Source: CAZEKB01 sp964512225
GTDB lineage: Bacteria > Myxococcota_A > UBA796 > UBA9615
Direction of reading: 5' to 3'
Assembly (NCBI GenBank): GCA_964512225.1
Contig: CAZEKB010000018.1
Location: 14,052 to 78,051, forward strand
Length of the DNA: 64,000 nt
A model generated the notes under the pieces. That model had not been told where the DNA came from. It searched no databases and saw only the letters and a program-made list of their open reading frames with translations. A program made the position numbers and the translations under genes. Below, piece by piece: positions 29,673 through 36,719 of this stretch (positions are counted from its first letter, which is position 1; every line of letters begins with the position of its first letter).

Positions 29673-29951
29673 ATGGCCGATACCTTCAAGCTGTCCGTCC
29701 TCACCCCTCGCACCGAGGTCTTCTCGGGCGTGGTGAGCACGGTCTCCGTCTCCGGCGAAGTCGGGGAGTTCGGCGTGCTGCCCGGGCACTACGCGTACAT
29801 CACGTCGGTGAAGCCGGGCCCGCTCGAGATCGTGGCCGCCTCCGGCACCAAGAGCTACACGGTCGGCGACGGGTTCGCCCAGGTCGCGGCCGACAAGGTC
29901 TCGATCGTCGTGTCCTCCTGCGAGGCCGACGGCGCGAGCGAGGCCGACTGA
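29673..29951 (+). CDS. atpC: ATP synthase epsilon subunit, short form without the C-terminal helices
   Basis: The 92-residue protein has the complete N-terminal beta-sandwich of epsilon: KLSVLTPRTEVFSGVV, GEFGVLPGHYAYITSVKPG and DGFAQVAADKVSIVVSSCE. It stops where the two-helix C-terminal domain should begin; typical proteins have 130-140 residues. That domain is the movable brake that inhibits ATP hydrolysis in many bacteria. The stop codon is directly followed by the dnaJ-type promoter, so nothing downstream could restore the helices. It ends the operon; the a and c genes are not in this window. Confidence 0.93.
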   Translation: MADTFKLSVLTPRTEVFSGVVSTVSVSGEVGEFGVLPGHYAYITSVKPGPLEIVAASGTKSYTVGDGFAQVAADKVSIVVSSCEADGASEAD

Positions 29952-29964
29952 GCCCCGGCCCCGG

Positions 29965-29992
29965 TTGCGGGGCGCGGGCGCGTGGTTAGATC
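29965..29992 (+). promoter_or_regulatory. Leaderless promoter before the DnaJ-type gene
   Basis: TTGCGG (29965-29970) and TAGATC (29987-29992) are separated by 16 bases. The -10 element ends 7 bases before the ATG at 30000, with no Shine-Dalgarno sequence between. The spacing is the same as in the starch operon promoter. Confidence 0.6.
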
Positions 29993-29999
29993 GGCTTCT

Positions 30000-30941
30000 A
30001 TGGCCGACCCCAAGAAGCTCGATCCGTACCGCGTCCTCGGCGTCGCCAAGGACGCCTCGGCGGACCAGATCAAGAAGGCGTACCGCAAGCTGTCCCGGGA
30101 GCATCATCCCGACCGCGGCGGCGACGAGGCGCGCTTCAAAGAGATCAACGCCGCCCATCAGGTCGTGGGCGATCCCGACAAGCGCAAGCTCTTCGACGAG
30201 TTCGGCCCCGAGGCGATGCGCCCGGGGTTCGACGCCGATCAGGCGCGTCGCTTCCGCCGCCAGTTCGGGGGCGGGCACCCGTTCGGCGGGATGGGCGGCG
30301 GGATGGGCGGCGGCTTCTCGGCCGACGGCATCGACTTCGACGACCTCATGTCGATGTTCGGCGGCGGCGCCCGTCGTCCCCGGGGCCCGCGGCGCGGCTC
30401 GGACGCGACCAGCCGGCTCGTCGTCTCCCTGAACGAGGCCCTCACCGGGAGCAAGCGCAGCTTCACGTTCAGCAGCGGCGGCAAGGTCACGGTGCGAATC
30501 CCCAAGGGCGTGCGATCGGGTCAGCGCCTGCGCGTGCCCGGCAAGGGCAGCCCGGGCGTGGACGGCGGCCCCCCGGGCGACCTGGTGCTCGAGGTCGCGG
30601 TGGCGAACCACCCCCTGGTACGCATCGACCGGGACGACCTCGAGATGGACCTGCCGATCACCTTCCTCGAGTCGCTGCGCGGAGGCTCGATCACCGTGTC
30701 GACCCCCACCGGCACGGTCAACGTCAAGATCCCCCCCCGCGCCGAGGCCGGGACACGCCTGCGCCTCAAGAAGCGCGGGCTGCCCAAGGGCGGCAAGGAT
30801 ACGAAGACGGGCGACCTGTACCTCGTGCTCCGACCCACGCCGCCCGTCGACGAGGCCGCGCTGCCGGACGAAGCCGTCGCGGCCCTGGAGGCGGCGTACG
30901 AGGGCAGCGACGTGCGCGCCGGCCTGGACTTCGACGCGTGA
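30000..30941 (+). CDS. DnaJ/CbpA-type J-domain co-chaperone
   Basis: The 313-residue protein starts with a J domain (YRVLGVAKDASADQIKKAYR) with the HPD motif in REHHPDRGG, then a Gly/Phe-rich linker (FGGMGGGMGGGF). It lacks the four CxxCxGxG zinc motifs of DnaJ itself. Two beta-sandwich substrate-binding domains follow (VRIPKGVRSGQRLRVPGKG and PPGDLVLEVAV). This is the class B/CbpA layout that stimulates DnaK. The ATG at 30000 is preferred to one 18 bases earlier, because the earlier one lies in the promoter. The next gene overlaps by 4 bases (GTGA). Confidence 0.92.
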   Translation: MADPKKLDPYRVLGVAKDASADQIKKAYRKLSREHHPDRGGDEARFKEINAAHQVVGDPDKRKLFDEFGPEAMRPGFDADQARRFRRQFGGGHPFGGMGGGMGGGFSADGIDFDDLMSMFGGGARRPRGPRRGSDATSRLVVSLNEALTGSKRSFTFSSGGKVTVRIPKGVRSGQRLRVPGKGSPGVDGGPPGDLVLEVAVANHPLVRIDRDDLEMDLPITFLESLRGGSITVSTPTGTVNVKIPPRAEAGTRLRLKKRGLPKGGKDTKTGDLYLVLRPTPPVDEAALPDEAVAALEAAYEGSDVRAGLDFDA

Positions 30942-31903
30942 CGAGACCGCGAGTCCTTGTGACCCGACCGCCGTGGCCCGGGCACCTCGAGCGGCTGCGG
31001 GCCGCCGCCGATGTGACCCTCCTGAGCCCGACGGACCCGCCGAGCGAAGCCGGGCTGCGGGCCGCGCTCCCGGGGCACCTAGCGCTGCTGTGCATGCTCA
31101 CGGATCCGGTCACGGCGGCCGTGGTCGAGGCGGCGCCCGACCTCGAGATCATCTCCCAGATCGCCGTCGGTCTCGACAACGTCGACGTGGCCGCGGCGCG
31201 GGCGGCCGGGGTGACCGTCTGCCACACGCCCGGGGTCCTCACGGACGCGACCGCGGACCTGACGATGGCGCTGCTGCTGGCGGTCTGCCGCCGCGTCGTG
31301 GAGTCCGACGCGCTCGTGCGGCGCGGCGAGTGGGGGGTGTGGTCGCTGCCCTGGATGACGGGTCTGGAGCTGCGCGGCGCCACGCTCGGCGTCTTCGGGA
31401 TGGGGCGGATCGGCACCGCGGTCGCCCGTCGAGCGCGCGCGTTCGGGATGCACGTCCTGTACTGCAACCGGAAGCCGGTGCCCGCCGAAGTGGAGGCCGA
31501 GCTCGGCGCCGAGCGGGTGGGGTTCGACGACCTCCTCGCGCGGTCGGACGTCGTCACGATCCACGCGCCCGCGACGGACGAAACGCGCCACGCCTTCGAC
31601 GCTGGGGCGTTGGCGCGGATGAAGCCCGGCAGCCGCCTGATCAACACGGCGCGCGGCAGCCTCGTCGAGGAGGACGCGCTCGCCGCAGCCCTCGACGACG
31701 GTCCGCTCGTGGGCGTCGGGCTCGACGTCTATGAGCACGAGCCCTGCGTCCCGGTGTCGCTGCTCGACCGGCCCGACGTGGTCCTCCTCCCCCACACCGG
31801 GTCGGCCACCGGGGCCACGCGAGCCCGCATGTCGGACCTCGCGGTCCGCGCCGTCGAGGATTGGATCGCCGGCCGGCCGCCGCGGCACGTCTTCCGCGGC
31901 TAG
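30938..31903 (+). CDS. D-isomer 2-hydroxyacid dehydrogenase (glyoxylate/hydroxypyruvate reductase type)
   Basis: The 321-residue NAD(P)-dependent enzyme has the dinucleotide-binding motif TLGVFGMGRIGTAVARRARA, and the catalytic Arg in LINTARGSLVEEDAL. The Glu lies in GLDVYEHEP and the His in LLPHTGSATGATR. The N-terminal substrate domain (about 1-95) is well conserved (ISQIAVGLDNVDVAAARAAG). The sequence resembles glyoxylate/hydroxypyruvate reductases, but substrate cannot be fixed from sequence. The GTG start overlaps the DnaJ stop, so it is co-transcribed. Confidence 0.92.
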   Translation: MTRPRVLVTRPPWPGHLERLRAAADVTLLSPTDPPSEAGLRAALPGHLALLCMLTDPVTAAVVEAAPDLEIISQIAVGLDNVDVAAARAAGVTVCHTPGVLTDATADLTMALLLAVCRRVVESDALVRRGEWGVWSLPWMTGLELRGATLGVFGMGRIGTAVARRARAFGMHVLYCNRKPVPAEVEAELGAERVGFDDLLARSDVVTIHAPATDETRHAFDAGALARMKPGSRLINTARGSLVEEDALAAALDDGPLVGVGLDVYEHEPCVPVSLLDRPDVVLLPHTGSATGATRARMSDLAVRAVEDWIAGRPPRHVFRG

Positions 31904-31915
31904 ATTCCCCGGGTC

Positions 31916-32692
31916 GTGCGACGGCCCCTGCTCCTGCTGATCCTGCTGCTCGCGGGCTGCGCTCACCTCCCCCGTCCCGACGGCCCCCACGGCCGCTCCG
32001 CCCGGGACGGTCGTCTCCTCGATCCCGACGTCCCCGAGCTGATCGTGGAGGTCGACCGCGTGGAGGGCACGTCGCCGCGGCCGATCGCGCTGCGCTTCCT
32101 GCTCGGGCGCTTGGCCCTCTACACCGACAAGCCCGGCGGCATCTCGATCGTCCTGGACGACGTCATCCCCGCCGAGCGGTGGGAGGCCGACGCCGCGGCC
32201 ATCCGCGAGCTGGCCCTCGAGTACCGCTCGATTCGAGCCCCGGACGCGGCGGTCATCCACGTGATCTACGGCGGCTCGTGGAAGAAGTACCGGGGCTACA
32301 CCTGGCAGCGCGGGACCATGCGGCGACAGTCGCGTCGGTACGACGCGCCGCTCGTGGTGGTGCTGCAGGACCGCCTGAAGGACATCGCCTGGGTCACGGG
32401 CAACCGCCAGGAGGGCTCGGTGCTGATCCACGAGGTCGGGCACGCGTTCGGGCTGGCGTCGGACCCCGGACACTCGACGAAGGGCCACTGCACCAACGCC
32501 CAGTGCCTCATGTACAACGGCGTGGACGCCAGGACCTTCTTCCTCTACTTCTGGCCGACCCTGTTCACCGGGTACCTGCCCCTCGACTTCTGCGGCGACT
32601 GCCGCGACGACCTCTACGAGGACCACGACGGCGTGCCCCCGGGCCGCCGCGACCGCACCGGGCCCGACCCCGTGGTGGGCCTGCCGCCGTGA
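31916..32692 (+). CDS. Lipoprotein zinc metalloprotease with archaemetzincin-like motif
   Basis: The 258-residue protein has a lipoprotein signal (MRRPLLLLILLLAGCAH; lipobox LAGC) from a GTG start. The zinc site is HEVGHAFGL, then CTNAQC-L-M, then a CGDC pair. This order (HExxHxxG, CX4CXM, CXXC) is the signature of archaemetzincins (M54). The spacing is wider than in that family: 12 residues between the zinc motif and the first Cys, and 26 before CGDC. The third metal ligand may be the His in DPGHS or KGHC. Being exported and lipid-anchored, it would act in the periplasm or on the surface, unlike the usual cytoplasmic archaemetzincins. Activity is inferred from the motif only. Confidence 0.78.
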   Translation: MRRPLLLLILLLAGCAHLPRPDGPHGRSARDGRLLDPDVPELIVEVDRVEGTSPRPIALRFLLGRLALYTDKPGGISIVLDDVIPAERWEADAAAIRELALEYRSIRAPDAAVIHVIYGGSWKKYRGYTWQRGTMRRQSRRYDAPLVVVLQDRLKDIAWVTGNRQEGSVLIHEVGHAFGLASDPGHSTKGHCTNAQCLMYNGVDARTFFLYFWPTLFTGYLPLDFCGDCRDDLYEDHDGVPPGRRDRTGPDPVVGLPP

Positions 32693-34020
32693 ATGCCGAC
32701 ACCCGTCGAATCGTCGTGCTCGCGGGCCCGATCATCCTCGGGATGGCGTCCCAGACCGTCATGAACCTGGTCGACACGGCCATGGTGGGGCGCCTCGGGC
32801 CCGCCGCCCAGTCGTCCGTCGGGCTCGGGTCGTTCACGTTCTGGGTGCTCGCCAACCTCCTGATCGGCCTCGGCGTCGCGGTGCAGGCCATGGTGTCGCG
32901 ACGCGAGGGGGAGGGCGACTCCACGAAGGCGGGGGCGACCCTCGACTCCGGTCTGTTCCTCGCGGTGGTCGTGGGCGCGCCCGCGGGGTACGGCCTCGGC
33001 CTCCTCACGCCCGGCATGTTCGGGACGCTGAGCACCGATCCCGACGTGATCGAGGGCGGGGCGCTGTACCTGCAGCTCCGGCTCATGGGGCTCGGCGTGG
33101 TCGTCGCCAACTACTGCTTCCGCGGCTTCTACAACGGCATCGGCCAGTCGACGACGTACCTGGCGTCGATCGTGCTGATCCACGTCACGAACATCCTGTT
33201 CAACTGGATCTTCATCTTCGGCCACCTGGGCGTGGCCCCCATGGGCGTGCGGGGCGCGGGCATGGCCTCGGCGCTCGCGGCGGCCGTGGGGACGGTCTTC
33301 TACACGGGCCTCACCGCGAGCCAGAGCTCGGTGATGAAGCGGTACGAGCCCTTCCGCTTCCGATCGCTGGCCGTCGACCGGATCCGACGGATGATCCGCC
33401 TGACCTGGCCGGAGGCGATCCGGGGCATCCTCACGATGACCGGGTTCCTGCTGTTCCTGCGGCTTCACTCCTACGTCGGCACGCGCGAGACGGCGGCGGG
33501 GACGATCCTCGTCAACATCGCGTCGGTGGGCTTCCTGCCCGCGATCGGGATGGGCCTGGCCGGAGCCACCCTGCTCGGACGGTCGATCGGCGAGGGGCGT
33601 CCGGACGAGGGCCGGCGGCTCGTATGGCGGGGCGTGCGGCTGACCGCCGCGGGGCTGGTCGTGCCCTGCCTGGTGCTGCTCCTGTTCCCCGATCAGGTCG
33701 TGGGCTTGTTCACGCCGGACGGGCGCGTCGTCCAGCTCGCCCGCCCCGCCGTGCGGATCCTCGCGGTGACGATGGTCTTCGACGCCCTGCCGATCGTGCT
33801 CGTCTTCAGCCTCCAAGGCGCCGGAGCGACCCGCTGGGCGGCGGGCGTGCAGGTCGTCCAGCAGTACGGGGTCCTCCTGCCGCTGGCGTGGCTGCTGGGG
33901 ATTCAGCTCGAGCTGGGCGTCCTCGGGTTGTGGCTCGCGATCCCCGCGTCGCGGATCGCCCTGGCGATACCCGCCTGGTTCAAGCTCCGCGGTTCGAGCT
34001 GGCAACGCATCGAGGTGTAG
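32689..34020 (+). CDS. MATE family multidrug/organic-cation exporter
   Basis: The 443-residue membrane protein has about twelve hydrophobic segments in two related halves. Family blocks are ILGMASQTVMNLVDTAMVGR near the N-terminus, LGLGSFTFWVLANLL-like helix 2, and the second-half WPEAIRGILTMTGFLLFLRL. The start is GTG (32689), overlapping the stop of the metalloprotease gene. It would export small molecules by antiport with sodium or protons. It carries no sign of its substrate. The next gene has its own promoter. Confidence 0.9.
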   Translation: MNADTRRIVVLAGPIILGMASQTVMNLVDTAMVGRLGPAAQSSVGLGSFTFWVLANLLIGLGVAVQAMVSRREGEGDSTKAGATLDSGLFLAVVVGAPAGYGLGLLTPGMFGTLSTDPDVIEGGALYLQLRLMGLGVVVANYCFRGFYNGIGQSTTYLASIVLIHVTNILFNWIFIFGHLGVAPMGVRGAGMASALAAAVGTVFYTGLTASQSSVMKRYEPFRFRSLAVDRIRRMIRLTWPEAIRGILTMTGFLLFLRLHSYVGTRETAAGTILVNIASVGFLPAIGMGLAGATLLGRSIGEGRPDEGRRLVWRGVRLTAAGLVVPCLVLLLFPDQVVGLFTPDGRVVQLARPAVRILAVTMVFDALPIVLVFSLQGAGATRWAAGVQVVQQYGVLLPLAWLLGIQLELGVLGLWLAIPASRIALAIPAWFKLRGSSWQRIEV

Positions 34021-34055
34021 GCGAGGTGTAGGGGCCGACGAGCCGGGATCGCTGC

Positions 34056-34061
34056 TAGAAC
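34056..34061 (+). promoter_or_regulatory. TAG-type -10 element, leaderless placement
   Basis: TAGAAC ends 7 bases before the ATG at 34069. There is no Shine-Dalgarno sequence. A weak GCCGAC stands at the -35 position 16 bases upstream. Confidence 0.4.
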
Positions 34062-34068
34062 CCGCGCC

Positions 34069-35880
34069 ATGCTGAAGCTCGACACCCTGCTCGACTACTT
34101 TTCCCACAACGCAGCGACGCTCGACGACCAGGTCGCGCTGCGCCACAAGGACAAGGACGGCTGGCACGACATCTCGTGGGCCAAGTACGCCCGCCGGGTG
34201 GACGAGGCCGCGGCCGGACTCGCGCAGGCCGGACTCGCGCCCGGCGACATGATCGGCGTCCTGTCGACCAACCGCGTGGAGTGGCTCGTGGGCGACCTCG
34301 CGGCGCTCAGCCTCGGCCTGTGCACCGTGCCGATCTACCCGAACTCGATCCCGGAGCAGGTGAAGTACATCCTCGGCCACTGCGGCGCGAAGGCCGTCTA
34401 CGTCGAGGACGGTGAGCAGCTCCGCAAGGTGCTGACCGTGCGGGAGGAGCTCCCCGACCTGGCGGCCGTGATCGTATTCGCCGACGACGTGGCGTCCGGC
34501 CAGGACGGCGTGCAGTCGTGGTCGGACATCGTGGCCGCGGGCCGAAGCGCCGCCCCCGACGTGATCGCGTCGGCCCGGGCGACCAAGGAGGCGCTCGATC
34601 CGGCCGCGTTGGCGACCATCGTGTACACGTCGGGGACGACCGGCCCGCCCAAGGGCGCCATGCTCAGCCACGCCAACCTCGTCGCCATGGCCGAGTCCCT
34701 CGCCGCGACCCTGGAGCTCCAGGGCGACGCGTCGAGCCTCTCGTTCCTGCCGCTGTCGCACATCGCCGAGCGCCTGCAGGGCGAGGTCATGGCCATTCGC
34801 ATGGGCTACGCGGTCAACATGGGCGAGGGCATCCCCCAGGTCGCCGCCAACCTGCTCGAGGTCGAGCCGACGCTCCTGCTCTGCGTCCCCCGCTTGTGGG
34901 AGAAGATCTACGCGAAGATCCAGTCCAACGTGCAGGACGCCCCGGCGCTGCGCCGCAAGCTGTTCGACTGGGCGACGACCGTGGGCAAGGAGGCCGCCGC
35001 GGTGCGGGCCGAAGGTCGGTCGCTCCCCCTGCCCTTGCGAGTGCGCTTCGACGTCGCGGACCGGCTCGTCCTGTCGAAGCTGCGCGCCCGGATCGGGATG
35101 GGCCGCGCGCAGCGATTCCTGAGCGGAGCGGCTCCCCTGTCGGCCGAGATCGGCAGCTTCTTCGCGGCCCTCGGCATCACGATCCAGGAGGCGTACGGCC
35201 AGACCGAGTGCACGGGCGTCTGCACCGCCAACAACCTCCCCAAGGTGAAGTTCGGGACCGTGGGCGCGCCGCTGCCGGGGGTCGAGGTCAAGATCGCGCA
35301 GGACGGCGAGATCCTGGTCAAGGGGCCCAACGTATTCATGGGATACCTCAAGCAGCCCGAGGCGACGGCCGAGACGGTCGTCGACGGGTGGCTGCACACC
35401 GGCGACATCGGTGAGTTCGACGCCGACGGGTACCTGCGCATCACCGACCGCAAGAAGGACATCATCGTCACCGCCGGCGGCAAGAACATCAGCCCCCAGA
35501 ACATCGAGAACCGCATCAAGACGGCGGCGGGGATCAGCCAGGTGGTGGTCGTCGGCGACAAGCGGAAGTTCCTGTCCTGCCTCGTGACCATGGACGCCGA
35601 GGCGGTCGCCGAGATCTGGGAGCGAGAAGAGTGGGGCGCCGCCCCGTCCGAGGCCGCGCTGCCCGCGGACAAGCGCATCCGCGAGCTCGTCCAGGCCGCG
35701 ATCGACGAGGTGAACAAGGGCCTCGCGTCCTACGAGACGGTGAAGAAGTTCGTCGTGCTCGACCGCGACTTCACGGTCGAGGACGGGGAGCTGACGCCAT
35801 CGCTCAAGGTGAAACGGCGCGTGATCCAGCGCACCCACGAGGCCGTCATCGACGGCTTCTACGACGAGAAGTTCGTCTAG
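34069..35880 (+). CDS. Long-chain acyl-CoA synthetase (FadD15-type AMP-forming ligase)
   Basis: The 603-residue enzyme has all adenylation motifs. YTSGTTGPPKGAMLSHANL binds ATP, EAYGQTECTG contacts the adenine, GWLHTGDIGEFDADGYL holds the ribose-binding Asp, and DRKKDIIVTAGGKNISPQNI is the hinge. PLSHIAERLQGEV and the long insert after IPQVAANLLEVEPT fit the eukaryotic-like long-chain group. It activates fatty acids to acyl-CoA on the inner face of the membrane for beta-oxidation or lipid synthesis. It stands alone with its own promoter. Confidence 0.94.
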   Translation: MLKLDTLLDYFSHNAATLDDQVALRHKDKDGWHDISWAKYARRVDEAAAGLAQAGLAPGDMIGVLSTNRVEWLVGDLAALSLGLCTVPIYPNSIPEQVKYILGHCGAKAVYVEDGEQLRKVLTVREELPDLAAVIVFADDVASGQDGVQSWSDIVAAGRSAAPDVIASARATKEALDPAALATIVYTSGTTGPPKGAMLSHANLVAMAESLAATLELQGDASSLSFLPLSHIAERLQGEVMAIRMGYAVNMGEGIPQVAANLLEVEPTLLLCVPRLWEKIYAKIQSNVQDAPALRRKLFDWATTVGKEAAAVRAEGRSLPLPLRVRFDVADRLVLSKLRARIGMGRAQRFLSGAAPLSAEIGSFFAALGITIQEAYGQTECTGVCTANNLPKVKFGTVGAPLPGVEVKIAQDGEILVKGPNVFMGYLKQPEATAETVVDGWLHTGDIGEFDADGYLRITDRKKDIIVTAGGKNISPQNIENRIKTAAGISQVVVVGDKRKFLSCLVTMDAEAVAEIWEREEWGAAPSEAALPADKRIRELVQAAIDEVNKGLASYETVKKFVVLDRDFTVEDGELTPSLKVKRRVIQRTHEAVIDGFYDEKFV

Positions 35881-35901
35881 CAGGGGGATCCCAAACTCCG
35901 A

Positions 35902-35929
35902 TTGCGGCCGGCCCGTGTCCATGTACCTT
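35902..35929 (+). promoter_or_regulatory. Promoter for the FMN-binding-like gene
   Basis: TTGCGG (35902-35907), 16 bases, TACCTT (35924-35929). It lies upstream of the ATG at 35966 and overlaps the GTG at 35915, so it rules out that longer start. Confidence 0.55.
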
Positions 35930-35965
35930 GATGGGCGGGGGCTCACGCCCCGCGGGAGATGGCCC

Positions 35966-36583
35966 ATGCGTTCACCGTTCGGGATCCGAAAGAAGCTGCA
36001 CGACCTCGGCGAGCGCCTGAGCGTGTCGTCGGGGATGGCGTCCGGGTCACCGGGCGCGCAGCGACTCCAGCAGAAGCTGGGGAGCGGGCCCCAGGCCCGG
36101 GACTTCTACAAGAACCGGGTCTTCGACCACGTCCGCCCGCACATGTTCGAGTACCTGGCGCGGCGCCGTGAGGTGTTCTTGGCCACGTCCGATTCGCACG
36201 GCGACCTCGACTGCTCCGTGAAGATGGGCGTGCCCGGCTTCGTGCGCGTGCTCGACCCCAAGACCGTCGCGATCCCCCTGTACGCGGGCAACGGCGTTCA
36301 CTCCTCGCTGGGGAACCTGAGCGAGAACCCCCGGGCCGGGCTCTGCTTCTTCAGCCCCCAGGAGGAGATCCTGGGCTTCCAGATCAACGGATCGACGGAG
36401 ATCGTGGAGAGCGGGGACATCGCCGCGACAGCCTACCGACCCGCGGAGCTGGACGACGAGCGTCGATTCGCCGTGCGCTGGCTGATCGTGCACGTCCGCG
36501 AGGCATACGCTCGGTGCAATCGACACCGGGTCCTCGTGGACGACGAAGCGGCCGAGGGGCCCGAGGAAGCGCCCCCGCCCTGA
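35966..36583 (+). CDS. Pyridoxamine 5'-phosphate oxidase-like (FMN-binding split-barrel) protein
   Basis: The 205-residue protein has the split-barrel pattern after a helical N-terminus (about 1-60): REVFLATSDSHGDLDCSVKM, KTVAIPLYAGNGVHSSLGNL, NPRAGLCFFSPQEEILGFQI and NGSTEIVES. This order fits FMN- or F420-binding PNPOx-like proteins. The role could be oxidoreduction or binding of a flavin or heme; no specific substrate motif is visible. The ATG at 35966 has GGGAGA 6-7 bases upstream and follows a promoter, so it is preferred over the GTG at 35915. The end is Glu/Pro-rich. Confidence 0.75.
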   Translation: MRSPFGIRKKLHDLGERLSVSSGMASGSPGAQRLQQKLGSGPQARDFYKNRVFDHVRPHMFEYLARRREVFLATSDSHGDLDCSVKMGVPGFVRVLDPKTVAIPLYAGNGVHSSLGNLSENPRAGLCFFSPQEEILGFQINGSTEIVESGDIAATAYRPAELDDERRFAVRWLIVHVREAYARCNRHRVLVDDEAAEGPEEAPPP

Positions 36584-36719
36584 GTCTCGGGCCCCACCGG
36601 GGAGCCGACCCGCCGGGATGGTCGGAACGCGCGGCGTAGGGGAGCGAGCGGAGAGGCGGCGGGGCGAGCCCTCCAGGTTCGAGGGCAGGCGCTCTTCAGC
36701 ACGCTCCTGGGCCCCGCCG

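Noticed and set aside
35915..36583. Longer start (GTG) for the FMN-binding-like gene
   Set aside because: It lies inside a TTGCGG-N16-TACCTT promoter and lacks a ribosome site, while the ATG at 35966 has one.
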